From contig NC_092043.1 of assembly GCF_003086295.3 (NCBI RefSeq), positions 49,690,598 through 49,754,597 on the forward strand: 64,000 nt of DNA, read 5' to 3'. Origin of the DNA: Arachis hypogaea (Eukaryota > Streptophyta > Magnoliopsida > Fabales > Fabaceae). Every line of letters begins with the position of its first letter. The first letter of the stretch is position 1. This document shows, one piece after another, positions 46,399 through 58,165 of the stretch. The position numbers and the translations under genes are program-made. The notes beneath the pieces were generated by a model. It was given only the letters and a program-made list of their open reading frames with translations. It was not told where the DNA came from and searched no databases.

Positions 46399-46429
46399 TT
46401 GAAAAAGAAATCATTTAATTTAAATTCGA

Positions 46430-46502
46430 TTTGACTAAATTTTCATTTAAACTTTCATCTATCAATTTCATTTGAAGTCGATTCTACATGAGTTTTTACC
46501 AA
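46430..46502. mobile_element. Decayed half of the CTCAGGTG-type MITE
   Basis: CGATTTGACTAAATTTTCAT followed by CTATCAATTTCATTTGAAGT and TGAGTTTTTACC parallels the right half of the MITE at 6859-7000. The left half is absent. Confidence 0.5.
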
Positions 46503-46524
46503 ATGAAACATACATTTTTTAAGT

Positions 46525-46554
46525 AAAATAAAATAAAATAAAATAAAATAAAAT
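46525..46554. repeat. (AAAAT)n microsatellite
   Basis: About six uninterrupted AAAAT units. Confidence 0.9.
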
Positions 46555-48430
46555 ATAAAAAATATTATATGATAAATATCTTACTTGACAATATCAATGA
46601 GAAGAATCCATTCCTTGAATTTCACACTTAGTGAATGATTATCGTTGTCACTTGTGACTTGTAAAGTTAATTGGGCGGTTTGGTAATTAAGCGGAAATGA
46701 TCTAGTTATTAATTCATTAATTCGTTTTATGTATATAATATAATAAAATTTTAAATAAATTTTAGATTTGCGACAGATATATATACCAAAAAGAAAAGGC
46801 GGTTTGGTTAGGAGTTAGGAACACCAACATAACACACGTGGCATCATAATCATAATTAATACCCCTTTTGGCGGTGGCAGCTTACTTTAATTTGTCTCCA
46901 TTTTCTATGTTTGGTTATCATTTCAACATTGTGTGCATGTGTCACACATGCATATCATAATATTATGACAAAAAGAATAACGAAGGTGATGTGTATATAT
47001 ATATCATGCATGTTCATATACCTTTTTGAGTTCTTTAACTAGGTACGGAACCTTGAGTTAGTGTATATTATTTAATTAATTAAAACTTTTCAAAATTAAT
47101 TTGGTTTTCTAATATCTAAAGTTCATTATTATTATATTTTTAAATTTATTTAACTATATATATAATAATGTAGTTATTTATTTACATTTTAATAATTAAA
47201 ATTTTGGGTCGATTTTATTTAAATATCAAATATGAATACTTTTTTTATAATTTTGTAAATTTAATTTTGATATACTAATAATATAAAATAGTTTATATAA
47301 TCATATAAAATTATAATTATTTTTTAAATGACTATTTATGTAATTAATAAAAAAATAATTATTTTTTTGAATATAATATTATATAATTAAATATACATAT
47401 AGAATTATTTTATGTTGATGACATATCAAAATTAAATTCATTATATATAGAAAATCAAATTGAATTATGTTAAGAATTATTTCTAAAATTTTTATCTGAT
47501 TCTAGATCTAATAAATGATATTATTTTTGAGTCACAACAAAATCGAATCTAAATTGAATAAAAATTGGATATAGACAAAACTTAAAATTAAAATATTAAA
47601 TATAAAATATTATAAAAAAATAAAGAAAAAATATGAAAATATTCAATATTAGTTTAAAAAAATTTGAATGACCAAACATACCATTTTTAAATATGTATGG
47701 TCATATATAATGCATTAAATATCATAATTAAAATGAATGAATACATATAACAATAAAAATCAAATTATCAAAACATATTTTTTTTACCAATTATTTTTTT
47801 ATTTTGAATTCAAATAAAATCGACTCAAATTTGACCCAAACCTACCGAGTCCAATCTATTTAGAATGTTCTGCAATTATTTTTGAATATTCTTTTTAGTT
47901 GGAGAGTTTGAATATTTTGAGGATTTTTATTTGGATGTATGTTAAATTTTAGGATTTTAATTTCTAACATGCATTATCCAAAATAAATGAAACAGATAGA
48001 TTTTTATTTCATATTTGAATATTTGTCTAGTGTGTAGTTTTGAATGTTCATTTGGTGGTTATTATGAATTAAAAATTAAATTTCGAAAAAGTTGGCTAAT
48101 AAATAATTAGTAGTTTTCTAGTTAGTCAGATAATATAAATAGGATTTTGTAACTACTAGTTTTTCAATCCTTTAAGTTTCAAATTTTGTGCACACTCTTT
48201 AACCACTGAGTCACATATTTATTACAATGAAATTTGCTTTTAATTTTTTTTTTTGGGTGAGTAATTTGCTTTTAATTTGTAAGTACTTCTCACTTTTTTT
48301 TCAATTTTACTTTTATTATTCATTATGTATTTTTTTAAAAAATGTCTGATATCATGAAAATATAACTTTAAATAAATAATAATCAGTGTCGATATAATTT
48401 TAACTGTTTCATTTAATAGTATACATATAT

Positions 48431-48729
48431 GGTTTAATTACTTTATTGATTTTGATAATTTTACTAAATTTATAATTAGATCTTTATATTTTTTAATTAA
48501 ATTTTTACACTAAATATTAAAATTAACGAAATATTTATCCCAAAAAACATGTGGTCTAAAATTTAATAATTAAGTTTTTAATTGTGGATATATTTAATTT
48601 GAAAATAAATATTACACTAACGAAGATATAATTATAAAAATTAAAAATAGTATAAAAATTCAATTAAAATAAAATATAAAAATTTAATTATAAATTTAGT
48701 AAAATTATAGAAATTAACAAATTAATTAT
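48431..48729. mobile_element. Foldback MITE, GGTTTAATTATT family
   Basis: Starts GGTTTAATTACTTTATTGAT, then TTTTACTAAATTTATAATTA, and ends with the inverted arm TTATAGAAATTAACAAATTA. It is the cleanest member for interior comparison with 40411 and 53039. Confidence 0.65.
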
Positions 48730-49262
48730 ATATATAACCAGCAATATTCGTACATTACATGAGACATTATGTTTCGTGTGTGGATTATTCTGATAAGGTG
48801 GTAGTGTAAGCGTTACGTAGTAACAAAATTATTATAAATAAATGACGAAAATTCAATTACAATTAATTTCTTATGAAGTTATAATTAAAAATTATTAAAT
48901 AATTTAACAAAATTAACTAAATTATCAACTTCGCAATAAATTAACTATACCAAAATTTTCATCAAAATAAATATGAACACTGAAATTGGGACGCGTTTTT
49001 AGCCATCGTTCCAGAACTCGCAGCTTTAGAATATATACTTAATTATTTGCGTGTTCAAACCTATTTACTACTTGTTCTTGTTACACATCATCACATTCAT
49101 ATTCTTTTATTTTTTTTTATTTAATGGTTTCAAACACACGTGTAATATAATAATTAAACCTCAAACAAACAAACGAGTCTTAGTCTCTTCTCCATCTTCA
49201 ACTCCTTTCTTTCATGGCGATTACATAAAATTATAATTATTCTCTCTTTTTTTTTCCATTAT

Positions 49263-49265
<3 letters not shown>

Positions 49266-49332
<67 letters not shown>
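49266..49332. repeat. (TA)n microsatellite
   Basis: About 67 bases of uninterrupted TA alternation. Confidence 0.97.
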
Positions 49333-49335
<3 letters not shown>

Positions 49336-49950
49336 CTCTTCAACTTCTAAAGCATGCATGCATATATTATATTGCATGGTATGGTTTTCCTCTCCCTATC
49401 TAAACCACTTATTTAGAGATAGGACACAAGATGATATGAATGGTTTCGTCTGAAAATTTCATATAATATCATATTATATATTGATTTTATTATTAATTAA
49501 ATATTTTTGTAGGTCTTATATTTAATTATATTTAATTAATAGTAAAAACTAACATATATAATAACAAAGTGATAAAAAAATTATAATGTAAAGATTTTTA
49601 TTTTTTTATATAATAGTAATCTTATTTATACAACTTAATTTTTATATTAAAAATATAATTATTTATATGTCTCTTTTTATGGATCAAATATTTTAGATAA
49701 TTTGCTTTATTATTCAAAATAAAACACTTGATTAACGAGTAATTAGTCAATACAACACATGCTGAACTCAAAAGAAGAAAAATGCATGAAACAAAAGTGT
49801 AAAATCTTGAAAATGCCAAAAAACAAAAAAGAAAAGGAAAGAATCCATCGACCAAGATGGAAAAAAAAAATAAAAATAAAGAAATGATCAACATTTGAAA
49901 TGCATGCATGCATATGATTGTATCTTGTATATATGATTCTCTTGAAATTA

Positions 49951-52032
49951 TTATTGTCTACCATCCATGTCATCATCATTCCAATTCTTAGTAGGATATT
50001 GCTGATGATGATAATGATGATCACTAGAAGAAGAAGAACCTCCATATTGCAATGAATATGATCTCATAAGTTCTTGTTGTTGGTTATAATGTTGATGTGG
50101 TAGTTCGGAAGACGAAGAAGAAGATGATGATGAATAGTGTTGATGATGAGACGGAATAAAATACATGTTCTGTTGATCATAACCGAATCCGCCACTATTT
50201 GTCATTATCCCTTGTGATGGATATTGAACATTTTGTTGAGTTGCTGTATTCTGATGTTGAATTTGATGTTGACTATTATTTTGTTGAAAATTCGTGAGGT
50301 AATTACCAAATTCGACAGTTCCTTGAACTCTTTCAGAAAAATTAAGTTTAGCTTTGCTTCCTTTGAATCTAAGGGCTGCCTCGTCGTATGCGAGCGCAGC
50401 CGCCTCAGCAGTTTCAAAAGTTCCAAGCCATACCCTAGCTGCCTTTTGTGGATCTCGAATCTCCGCCGCCCATTTTCCCCATGGCCGTTGTCTCACCCCT
50501 CTATAATGTCTTCTTCTTATGTTCCCTTCATGTTTCAATAATGCTTAAATCAACATACATAGATGTGCATGCATGTAGCATGGAATGAATATATCCAAAA
50601 TAATTAACATGTAATAATGTTATCCATACACTCACAACAACATTGGTTAATGTAAAAACATTGGAACTTTTTAATTTTAATGCAGTGAGATTGAGAAATT
50701 TTTAATGAAATGTATAAAGATATGTAACGGGATCATATAAGTTAATGGTAAAATATACACATGCACTACTTATATATACACTTAGTTACCAAAAAAAACC
50801 CCTTAAAATTTTCATGGTAGCATGCCTCTAATATTATTGAAGTAAATCCATCTTATTGTCTTGAAAGCATAATTTGATGCATGTTTATATGTGAGGTGTT
50901 AATTAGATCTATATATTTAAAGTTTTAATGAATTTCTTTAGAGTTGTTCTTATATAAACATAAATTCAACACATTTGATTTATGCATATTCATACACTCA
51001 TCCTTACTTTTTAGATCATGCATGTAAATTATTATGAATATGTATAAATGTGATGAAAGTGATAGATTGACATGCATATCTGAGAAATTAAATTTTCTGT
51101 AGTCCATAAATACTTAATATCATTAAGAGTTCCTCTTTTTATTTTATTTTTCATTGTAAGGGAAATTTGCAAGAATCTTATGGAGGTGATGAATATTAAT
51201 CTATTAAAACACCACACCACTTATTAGCTTGTTGGTAACCCTAATTATTAAGAAGATTTTGGCTTTATTGATTTATTAAAATTAGTGTGTTAATTTTTGT
51301 TTGATTATAAGAAATGTAAACACAGTAGCGAACACCATAACAAAGATAACAATGAGGTTTTATAACTTCGTCGAGTAGAATTTTTTTTCAAGAATTTGAG
51401 AATAATTTTAACTTTTAAGTGAAATTGCTCTTCTAGTCAAACAATTTTTTACCTTTATTTTTTTTTCTTATTTTTTTTTTAACTTATTTAAGTGAAAAAA
51501 AAGCTTAAGATTGAAGATTACACTATCTTACTATAGAAGGATTGAATTTATTAATAAGAACATAAAATATCAATGGTTAGGTGTAGCAATTGTGAACTCT
51601 TTGACCAAGGAAACAAAAGAATAATTGCCACGCACCAAAAGGAATGAACAAAATATAGATATACCAAAATAATCAAAGAAATTAATTAAATCCGGGAGTT
51701 GTAAACATCAACCTTCCTAATAATTAATTAAGTATAAACTGAATAATAATTAGCAGATATAAAAATAAGAATTACATACCTTGATCTTGTGATGGTGGTT
51801 GAGATTGTTGATTATTGTGATTAGTAGATTGATGAGAAGGGGTTAAAGGGTCATTTGGGATGCCTCCTCCCATGACTTGTGTGAGGACAGAAACCATAGC
51901 CGACATGTCTTGTTGAGATCTTTCAGAATAGATTGGGAACAAGTGTTCATGATGTTCTTCTTCCTCCTTTTGTGCTTCTTCCAATGAAACTGACCTCTTT
52001 CCATGCCTTGATGGATCCACCTTAATAATCAA
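49951..52032 (-). CDS. ERF transcription factor, ERF114-like (group X type)
   Basis: Two exons on the minus strand, 52032-51780 and 50543-49951, join in phase (GT at 51779, AG at 50545-50544), giving about 281 codons. The N-terminal part has [31 protein letters not shown] and TQVMGGG. This order (HGKR ... LFP(I/V)xSxRSQxDM ... MVSxLTQVxG) is that of ERF114/ERF115-type proteins. Next comes the AP2/ERF domain at about residues 97-156 ([39 protein letters not shown]), with the WAAEIRD residues typical of ERF. A Gln/Ser/His-rich C-terminus follows. ERF factors bind GCC-box DNA in the nucleus; ERF114/115 relatives act in wound response and regeneration. The visible frame has no ATG before an in-frame TAG near 52050; the first in-frame ATG is at 51906. 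The start is unresolved. Confidence 0.87.
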
Positions 52033-52233
52033 TTTATTATCTATCTATAATTATATGTACAAGATTGAATGAAGATTTTACATGAAATTATAGATGATGA
52101 TGATTGCTTGATTTGTTTAATATTAATAACTATTATATATTGTTTCTCAATAACATAACTAGATAGAGAGATAGAGATAAGAGGAAGTGAGGTTGTGGGA
52201 GAAAGTAGGGTTTTTGGTTCATTGATATTTAAT

Positions 52234-52242
52234 ATTTATATA
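52234..52242 (-). promoter_or_regulatory. Likely TATA box of the ERF gene
   Basis: In gene sense TATATAAAT lies about 200 bases before the first visible ERF codon, followed by a CT-rich leader-like stretch. Position and context suit a core promoter. Confidence 0.45.
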
Positions 52243-53038
52243 TGCATTGGATATAGTGTGAACTCATAGACAAATGAGAACAGAGATAATAGAAACAGAA
52301 CATTTCAAGAAATCAAAAGTTTTCTACTTTTTCCTTTTTTTTATTTAATATATATTTTTACTTTTTGTATGCGAGAAATTTAATTCAACCATTTTGTATG
52401 TGAGGTCATTAAGTAATTAATTAACAATTTTATTGTCTTAGTTTTGAACTATAGCATTACTTCAAAAGTCTCAAGTATTGTTATTTTTTGACCAATATTT
52501 GCATACATTTTCAGAGTTCTTTTCATAGATAATTTTATTTCGAGATATTAGAATAATATTAAAAAATGGAATGTGCATGTCCAACTAATTCAATCTAATT
52601 AATAATAATATATGATAATAAATAATTTTTAAGTAGAAGGAAAGGGAGAAAGAAAAAGAGAATTTATCACACGGGATAGTTATTATTGCAGTGTGCATGT
52701 ATAATCTCTCACACAGTCACACTCACTTTATCAATCTATTTGCAACTTTTTTTTGAAAAAACATAGGTAACTAATAATCTTTTTGAACATTGTGTGAATA
52801 ATGTAAATTAATAAAATTAAAAGAATAAATTTAATTAATAACATTAAATTAAATTATAGTGTATTTTTATTTAATTGATAATTGTTTATGTTGTTTAAGA
52901 TAGTTATTATTTACCTAACATTTTTTTTTCATAATTTTCATCAAATTATGAGAAGAAGAAAAAGAAGAACCCAAGTTAGAGGAAAAGAAAAAAAAAAGCA
53001 GCAATGGATATATGATGAGAGTTTTTTTTTAATTTTTA

Positions 53039-53377
53039 AGATTTAATTATTCTGTTAGTTTTTATGATTTTACTAAAGTTATGATTATTTTTTTAATTAA
53101 ATTTTTATATTATTTTTAATTTTATAATTAATTTTTTATATTAAAAATATTAAATTAACAGATTATTTTTTTAAAAAATGTTTGGTAAAAAATTTAATTA
53201 GATTTTTTAATTATAAATATTTTTAATTTATAAAAAATATTTTGTTAATTTTAATATTTTATATTGACAAAAATTTAATTATAAAAATTAAAATAATGTA
53301 AAAATTTAAGAAAAAATAAAATTATAAAAATTTAATTATAAATTTAATAAAATTATAAAAACTAACGAAATAATTAA
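53039..53377. mobile_element. Foldback MITE, GGTTTAATTATT family
   Basis: Begins AGATTTAATTATTCTGTTAG, then TTTTTATGATTTTACTAAAG, and ends with the inverted arm ATTATAAAAACTAACGAAAT. The interior repeats AAAAATATTTTGTTAATTTT as in other copies. It lies about 1 kb upstream of the ERF gene. Confidence 0.65.
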
Positions 53378-53395
53378 TTTTTTTATTTTATTTAT

Positions 53396-53555
53396 GAGCA
53401 ATGCTAGGAGGTCAGTAATTTTTGTGATTGTTAGCCATTAATTAGCCATCAATGATGATTTGATGGTATGAGATTGGTGTGAAATTTTATTCAATGGCTC
53501 ATTTTTCTCTGTTGGTTACATGCTGGCCAAAATTCAATAAAACTGTTGGCCATCG
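53396..53555. mobile_element. MITE with GAGCAATGCTAGG terminus
   Basis: Starts GAGCAATGCTAGGAGGTCAG. It contains GTTAGCCATTAATTAGCCAT and GGTGTGAAATTTTATTCAAT and ends GTTGGCCATCG. The left terminus resembles the MULE end at 42356 (GAGCAATGCTAAGG). The right terminus is eroded, so no target duplication is seen. Confidence 0.55.
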
Positions 53556-53789
53556 AAGTAGAAGAAGAATACCGAAGTCCATGTATGAATAACTAATTTA
53601 TTACGTATTACTCGAATATCTTTATAAGCAAAAATTTGATAAATATAATATAATTGTATAAAAATATAGTATTGGCTAAGCATTAACAAAACAATATATA
53701 ACTGGTTTTAAAATTTTGTAATTAATATGCTTATAAGTACAAAATACAAAATTTTAGGTGTTAATCTGTTTTTACTTATTTCATTTAAG

Positions 53790-54672
53790 ATATTGGTCGA
53801 AATTAAACTTAAACATATTTTTCGATGAGTTATTCTCCACGTATAAGCGTTTTTTCATACAGGTCATACAAGTTATTTATATTCACGCGTATTCACATTT
53901 TTTTTCGTGTCTCTTTCTTTGTGCCTCTTCTTCTTCTTCTTCTCCGTGCCTCTTCTTATTCTTGTTCGTAATTTTTTTTCTCGCTATCATCGTCATCAAC
54001 ACCACCTCTTCCTCCTCCTCCTCTCCTTCCTCCTTTTTTCATTGAAATTTCTTTTCTTCTTTTCTTTTTCTTTTTCTCCTTCCTCATCAGTTATCTCGTT
54101 GTTGAAGATAATAAATAATTCAGGTTCAGATTGTCAATTGAACCCGAACAAAATTGATTATTGTTTTGAATCTAATCAAGTGGTTAAGGTGTGCTTCAAT
54201 TTAGAAGAAAAAATATAGCATTAGAAAAAACTTTTTTCTGCAGCAAATTTGGGTGTAGCACGAAAATATTTGGGTGTAATACGAAGATATTTGGGTGTAT
54301 TTTAAGAATTTTTGGGTGTATTTTTATTCTGATAAGTTCTGCATAATTCAAAACTCTTCTTCTTCCTCCTTCTCATCTTCTATCGTTTCTTCTTTTTTTT
54401 TTTATCATCATCACCATCTTCTTCTTCTTTTTTTCTTATTCATCTTTTTTTTATTTTACCTTCTCAAGTTTCTTCTTGTTTTACTCTCTTAACAAGAATA
54501 AAAACAAAAAAAAAAAAGAAGAAACACATAATGTTGCAGAATTACTTGGAAGAAGATGATGAATTTACATTCATTTAACTAAAAGAAAGAAAGAAATAAG
54601 GAAAAAAAGAAAAAGAAAAAACGCAGCATTAGAGAAAATATTTTTCAGTTTTTGTAGCAAATTTAGGCGTAA
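53790..54672. repeat. Left part of a TTC/GAA foldback-like repeat
   Basis: A TTC/TCC-rich tract (53900-54100), then GGGTGTA...ACGAAGATATTT units (54250-54320), another TTC-rich tract and a GAA/AAG-rich tract (54490-54640). At 54672 it is cut by the Ty3-gypsy element and resumes at 63196. Layout and words match the repeat at 41100-42250. Phe/Ser-rich and Lys-rich frames here are composition artefacts. Confidence 0.55.
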
Positions 54673-54985
54673 TGTAACACCCTAAGTTCTATCCTATCGT
54701 GAAGGTCTTTAAAATAAGGTGCCACACTCGACAAAGAAGAAAAAAAATGACTTAATCGTTACGCAAGGAAGGAGAAAGTGCGCGCAGAGCGGAAAATGAG
54801 TAGCACTAAAACGTTGGAATTTGAGTAAATGTGTAATAATATCTTAACCATGAGTACGGTTCAAAATGAAATACTTAGAGGAAGTTATAATCAGGAAAGA
54901 AACTAATTACGTCCTAAACTAATCTCGTCGAAGAAGCTCCCACACTTGTGTCCTATCCTACCCTTGATCAGGACCCTTTAGTTAT

Positions 54986-55606
54986 TCACGAATCGAGGTA
55001 CCAGGGGTCTCCCTCCAACACCTTTTCACGCAGTGAAGATCCGGTTCCGTTGGGTGGGGTGAACCCAAAACTCGATGGGGTGCCGAAGTGGGGGAAGAGG
55101 GCATATATTCCACCTTTGGACTTCCGTAAGGGTCCAACTCCTCCTCTGCATCCTCCTCCATGGTATCTTCCTTCTGGCCAGGGTTGACGGATTTCCTCTT
55201 TCTCGGTCTCGGAGTCGGACTCGAGGTGTACCACCTTAGATGACTGCTTCCTAGATGCTGAAGCGTTCCTATCTAGGAAGGTTACGACAGGCAGCTGGGG
55301 TTCTTCTTCCACGAACTCTCGACCTAAGTAGATAGTTTGGAGCACGATAGTAGTGGTCGCAACTACCCACGCGTGCTTCGAGGGGTCATACTCAGACGTT
55401 ACCTTCGAGGGCACTGCGTCGTTTCTATCCGCTGTGCCATGTTCCTCTGGAGACAGTATGGGAAAAGAAAGGGGGTGAGAACCTAATGTCTCAGAAGGAA
55501 TGCTATGCAACACCTCCATATCCATCTCCAGTCCACGTATAGGATTTTTAAAAAGGGGCGTATGATATGGCATGTAATATGATTCTTTCTTAAAAAGGGA
55601 AAACAC
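54986..55606 (-). CDS. 206-codon ORF inside the gypsy 3' LTR
   Basis: An ATG-started 206-residue frame (MFSLFKKESYYMPYHTPLF ... EGDPWYLDS) on the element strand. The matching frame in the other LTR (60782-61402) has the same length and no stop. I count about 19 residue differences, many non-conservative, so I see no clear sign of protein-level constraint. Middle parts such as SEYDPSKHAWVVATTTIVLQ and LQTIYLGREFVEEEPQLP are hydrophobic/acidic; no known domain is recognised. It lies downstream of the LTR TATA box and so would be in the leader of the element RNA. It could be a real accessory ORF or an ancestral chance frame. Confidence 0.45.
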   Translation of the reverse strand: MFSLFKKESYYMPYHTPLFKNPIRGLEMDMEVLHSIPSETLGSHPLSFPILSPEEHGTADRNDAVPSKVTSEYDPSKHAWVVATTTIVLQTIYLGREFVEEEPQLPVVTFLDRNASASRKQSSKVVHLESDSETEKEEIRQPWPEGRYHGGGCRGGVGPLRKSKGGIYALFPHFGTPSSFGFTPPNGTGSSLREKVLEGDPWYLDS

Positions 55607-55744
55607 ATAGGAAAAATAGTAACATACGAAACGTCGGCATGTTCATAAATAAAACATCATCATGATCAAACTTTGCCTTATACTTTCTCTTTTCATTAAC
55701 TTGTAGCTTTTATGAAAGGTATTGAGTTCAAACCGGTATAAATA

Positions 55745-56140
55745 AGAGTCCCCTTCCCTTACCGAAAGTTCTTATCTCGAATGTCTTGGCGATCACCTTC
55801 CCTTACCGAAGGATCATCTCGATCGATCACCTTCCCTTACCGAGGAATCTTCTCGATATCTTGTCTTTGGGGGTCACCTTCCCTTACCGAATGATCATTT
55901 CCTCAGTTCAATTTACAATCAAGGTTATTTAGACATACACAAGAAAAGAGTTATATCAACAAAGATATCTTATTATATAAAATTGATGGGAGTCCCCTTC
56001 CCTTACCGAAGGTTCCCAAAAGTTTACCGATCACATTTTCTTATCGAAGGATCATCTCGATTCGATCACCTTCCCTTACCGAAGGATCATCTCGATTATC
56101 TTGTCTTTGGGGGTCACCTTCCCTTACCGAAGGATCATTC
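55745..56140. repeat. Minisatellite CACCTTCCCTTACCGAAGGA in 3' LTR
   Basis: Eight copies of CACCTTCCCTTACCGA(A/G)G-like motifs at about 55750, 55794, 55828, 55875, 55994, 56032, 56077 and 56116, usually followed by GGATCATCTCGAT. Spacing is uneven (34 to 120 bases) and includes one larger duplicated block. It may carry repeated transcription control sites of the element. Confidence 0.8.
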
Positions 56141-57234
56141 CCTCAGTTCTTTAACAAGTAGGATTATTTAGGCATATACAAGAATGGATCATGCAAGAAA
56201 AGAGACATATATCATGATAAAATATGCATGTTTGAATAAGATTTTATACGAAAGTAGGTACTCTCGTCCCTAAAGGGGTATTAATAATATAAAATAAACG
56301 TACATTATAAAAAAAATAGGATATTTTAAATAGTTTAATAAAATAGTTATAAGAGAGCATGTACTTTTTAACTCAAGGAAATATTAATATTAATCTAATG
56401 GTATAAAAGTCAATATAATTTCATGTAATAAAATGGGGATATTAATTAGTTGAATAAAATAGTTATAAAGAAACATGTACTTTTGACCCTAAGAAGATAT
56501 TAATGATATAATGTATAAAATATAATCTAAGTGCATGTAGTAAGAAAGGGGGTATTTGAAATACTTGGATTAGATATTATAAAAAGCATGTACCCTTGAT
56601 CTTTAAATTAAAGGAGTAATAATAATATAATGATATAAGAGGTCATTTAGTTACACATAATAGAATAGGGTACCTTGAACAAGACACAAAAAAGAGCATG
56701 TACTCTCAACATTAAAGGAATAATAATAATATAACGCTATCAAAGTCATGTAAGGGCACATAGTAAAATTAGGACATGTTAAATAATTAATAAAACGCTA
56801 TAAGGGACATGTACTATCAACATTAAAGGAACATTAATAATATAATGATATGAAAAAGTCATGTAAATGCACATAGTAAAATTAGGGTATATTAGATAAT
56901 TAAATCAAACATGATAAAAAGGTATATACTAATGAATCAAGAGGTCATGAATGACAAAATAGATAAACATGGTCAATATGGACAAGGGATGAGAACAAGA
57001 TACTCAATACCATGTAACACATGAAGGATGGTAATCATGCATGGATGGAAGGAAAATAGAATAGAGCATCATACTACATGCCAACATAAGTAAGAAAGGC
57101 ATAATTCCCTACTCTTTTTCCTAACTCTTCTTCGAGCTTGCCTCTTGTGTTTGCCCACAGAATATTATTTCTTTGTAGAGAGAGAAGAGAGAGGATTAGT
57201 ATTTGAGAGGAGTGATTTTCTACCTATGGGTGCT

Positions 57235-57248
57235 CCCCTATTTATATA
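57235..57248 (-). promoter_or_regulatory. TATA box in gypsy 3' LTR
   Basis: In element sense TATATAAATAGGGG, a near-ideal plant TATA box, about 150 bases into the LTR and followed by CT-rich leader-like sequence. The same sequence is at 63031-63044 in the other LTR. Confidence 0.75.
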
Positions 57249-57483
57249 CAATTGGAGATAGGGTGGTTGGGATATTTTAAATTTCAAACGGAGGGTGGTT
57301 ACTAGGTTCCTATCCATAAATTCAAAATTCTAAGCCTATCTCCTAACTGATTTTCAAATTTTGAATTTAATTTTGTTTCTAGAAGGGGTGGTTGTTACAT
57401 TATCACCCCGTAAGAAAAGAATTTGTCCCCAAATTTCAGGTCTGAAATTGGTCGACGAGGGTTGTTAAATAACTTTAGGGGTC

Positions 57484-58158
57484 TTATTGTAACTTTCCCA
57501 CTGTTGAGGAGGAAAGAAAATCTTCACCATGATCGTTACCTGTAAACAAGTTTGGGAACTTCTGTCTCATGTCTGTCTCTTTTTCCCATGTGTAGTCCCT
57601 TGAGTTGCCGCTATCCCATGCCACCTTTACCAGTCGTACCGTCTTGTTCCTTAGTTGCTTCGTGCTTACGTCTACAATCTTCATGGCTGGTAGTTCAAAA
57701 GTCAGGTCGTCTTTGAGTGTTACATCCTCTTGCTGTAACACATGGCTTGGATCGTGTTGGTATTTTCGGAGTTGGGACACATGGAACACGTTGTGTAGCC
57801 TCGATAGATTTGGTGGTAGGGCGAGCTAGTATGCTGACTTTCCTATATGCCGGAGGATTTGGAATGGACCTAGGTACCGGAGGTTTAATTTTCGTACCTT
57901 AAAAGCCCTTCCTACCCTGGTGGTGGGGGTGATTTTTAGGAACACGTGGTCGCCCTCCTGAAATTCGAGGGGTTTTCTTCGTTGATCTGCGTAACTCTTT
58001 TGTCGACTTTGGGCGGTGCGCATTCTTTCCCTTATCCTTTTGATATCTTCTGTGGTCTGTCTTACTAACTCTGGTCCTAAGTAGCCTCTTTCTTCTGGTC
58101 CATACCAGCATAAAGGAGATTGGCATTTTTGCCCATACAGTGCCTCATACGGTGCCAT
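57484..58158 (-). pseudogene. Gypsy integrase C-terminus and chromodomain-like end
   Basis: Two frames, 58158-57826 and 57789-57484, with a break between. The first has APYEALYGQKCQSPLCW and SYADQRRKPLEFQEGDHVFL, the integrase C-terminal GPY/F-type region. The second has FHVSQLRKYQHDPSHVL and VRLVKVAWDS...YTWEKE, the chromodomain-like tail of Tekay/Del chromoviruses, which in the family can direct insertion to marked chromatin. Confidence 0.85.
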
Positions 58159-58165
58159 CCCGATG

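Larger units (their letters stand above)
46555..49950. other. Intergenic DNA downstream of the ERF gene, no gene
   Basis: About 3.4 kb of AT-rich sequence. It contains a MITE (48431-48729) and a TA run (49266-49332). The final few hundred bases before 49951 should be the 3' untranslated region of the minus-strand ERF gene. No other frame is supportable. Confidence 0.5.
52243..53789. other. ERF upstream region with two MITEs, no other gene
   Basis: AT-rich, with MITEs at 53039-53377 and 53396-53555. No other coding content is visible. Confidence 0.45.
54673..57399 (-). repeat. 3' LTR of the gypsy element
   Basis: 2727 bp. In element sense it has the TATA box at 57248-57235, a CT-rich leader start, a long AT-rich part, the minisatellite (56140-55745), the 206-codon ORF (55606-54986) and the end GGTGTTACA. 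Confidence 0.93.

Noticed and set aside
53758..54492. Phe/Leu/Ser-rich frames suggesting membrane proteins
   Set aside because: They come from TTC/TCC low-complexity tracts; codon content is pure composition bias and frames overlap one another.
55745..56140. Regularly spaced repeats resembling a CRISPR array
   Set aside because: A plant LTR minisatellite with uneven spacing and related spacers; no cas genes, and nuclear plant DNA.
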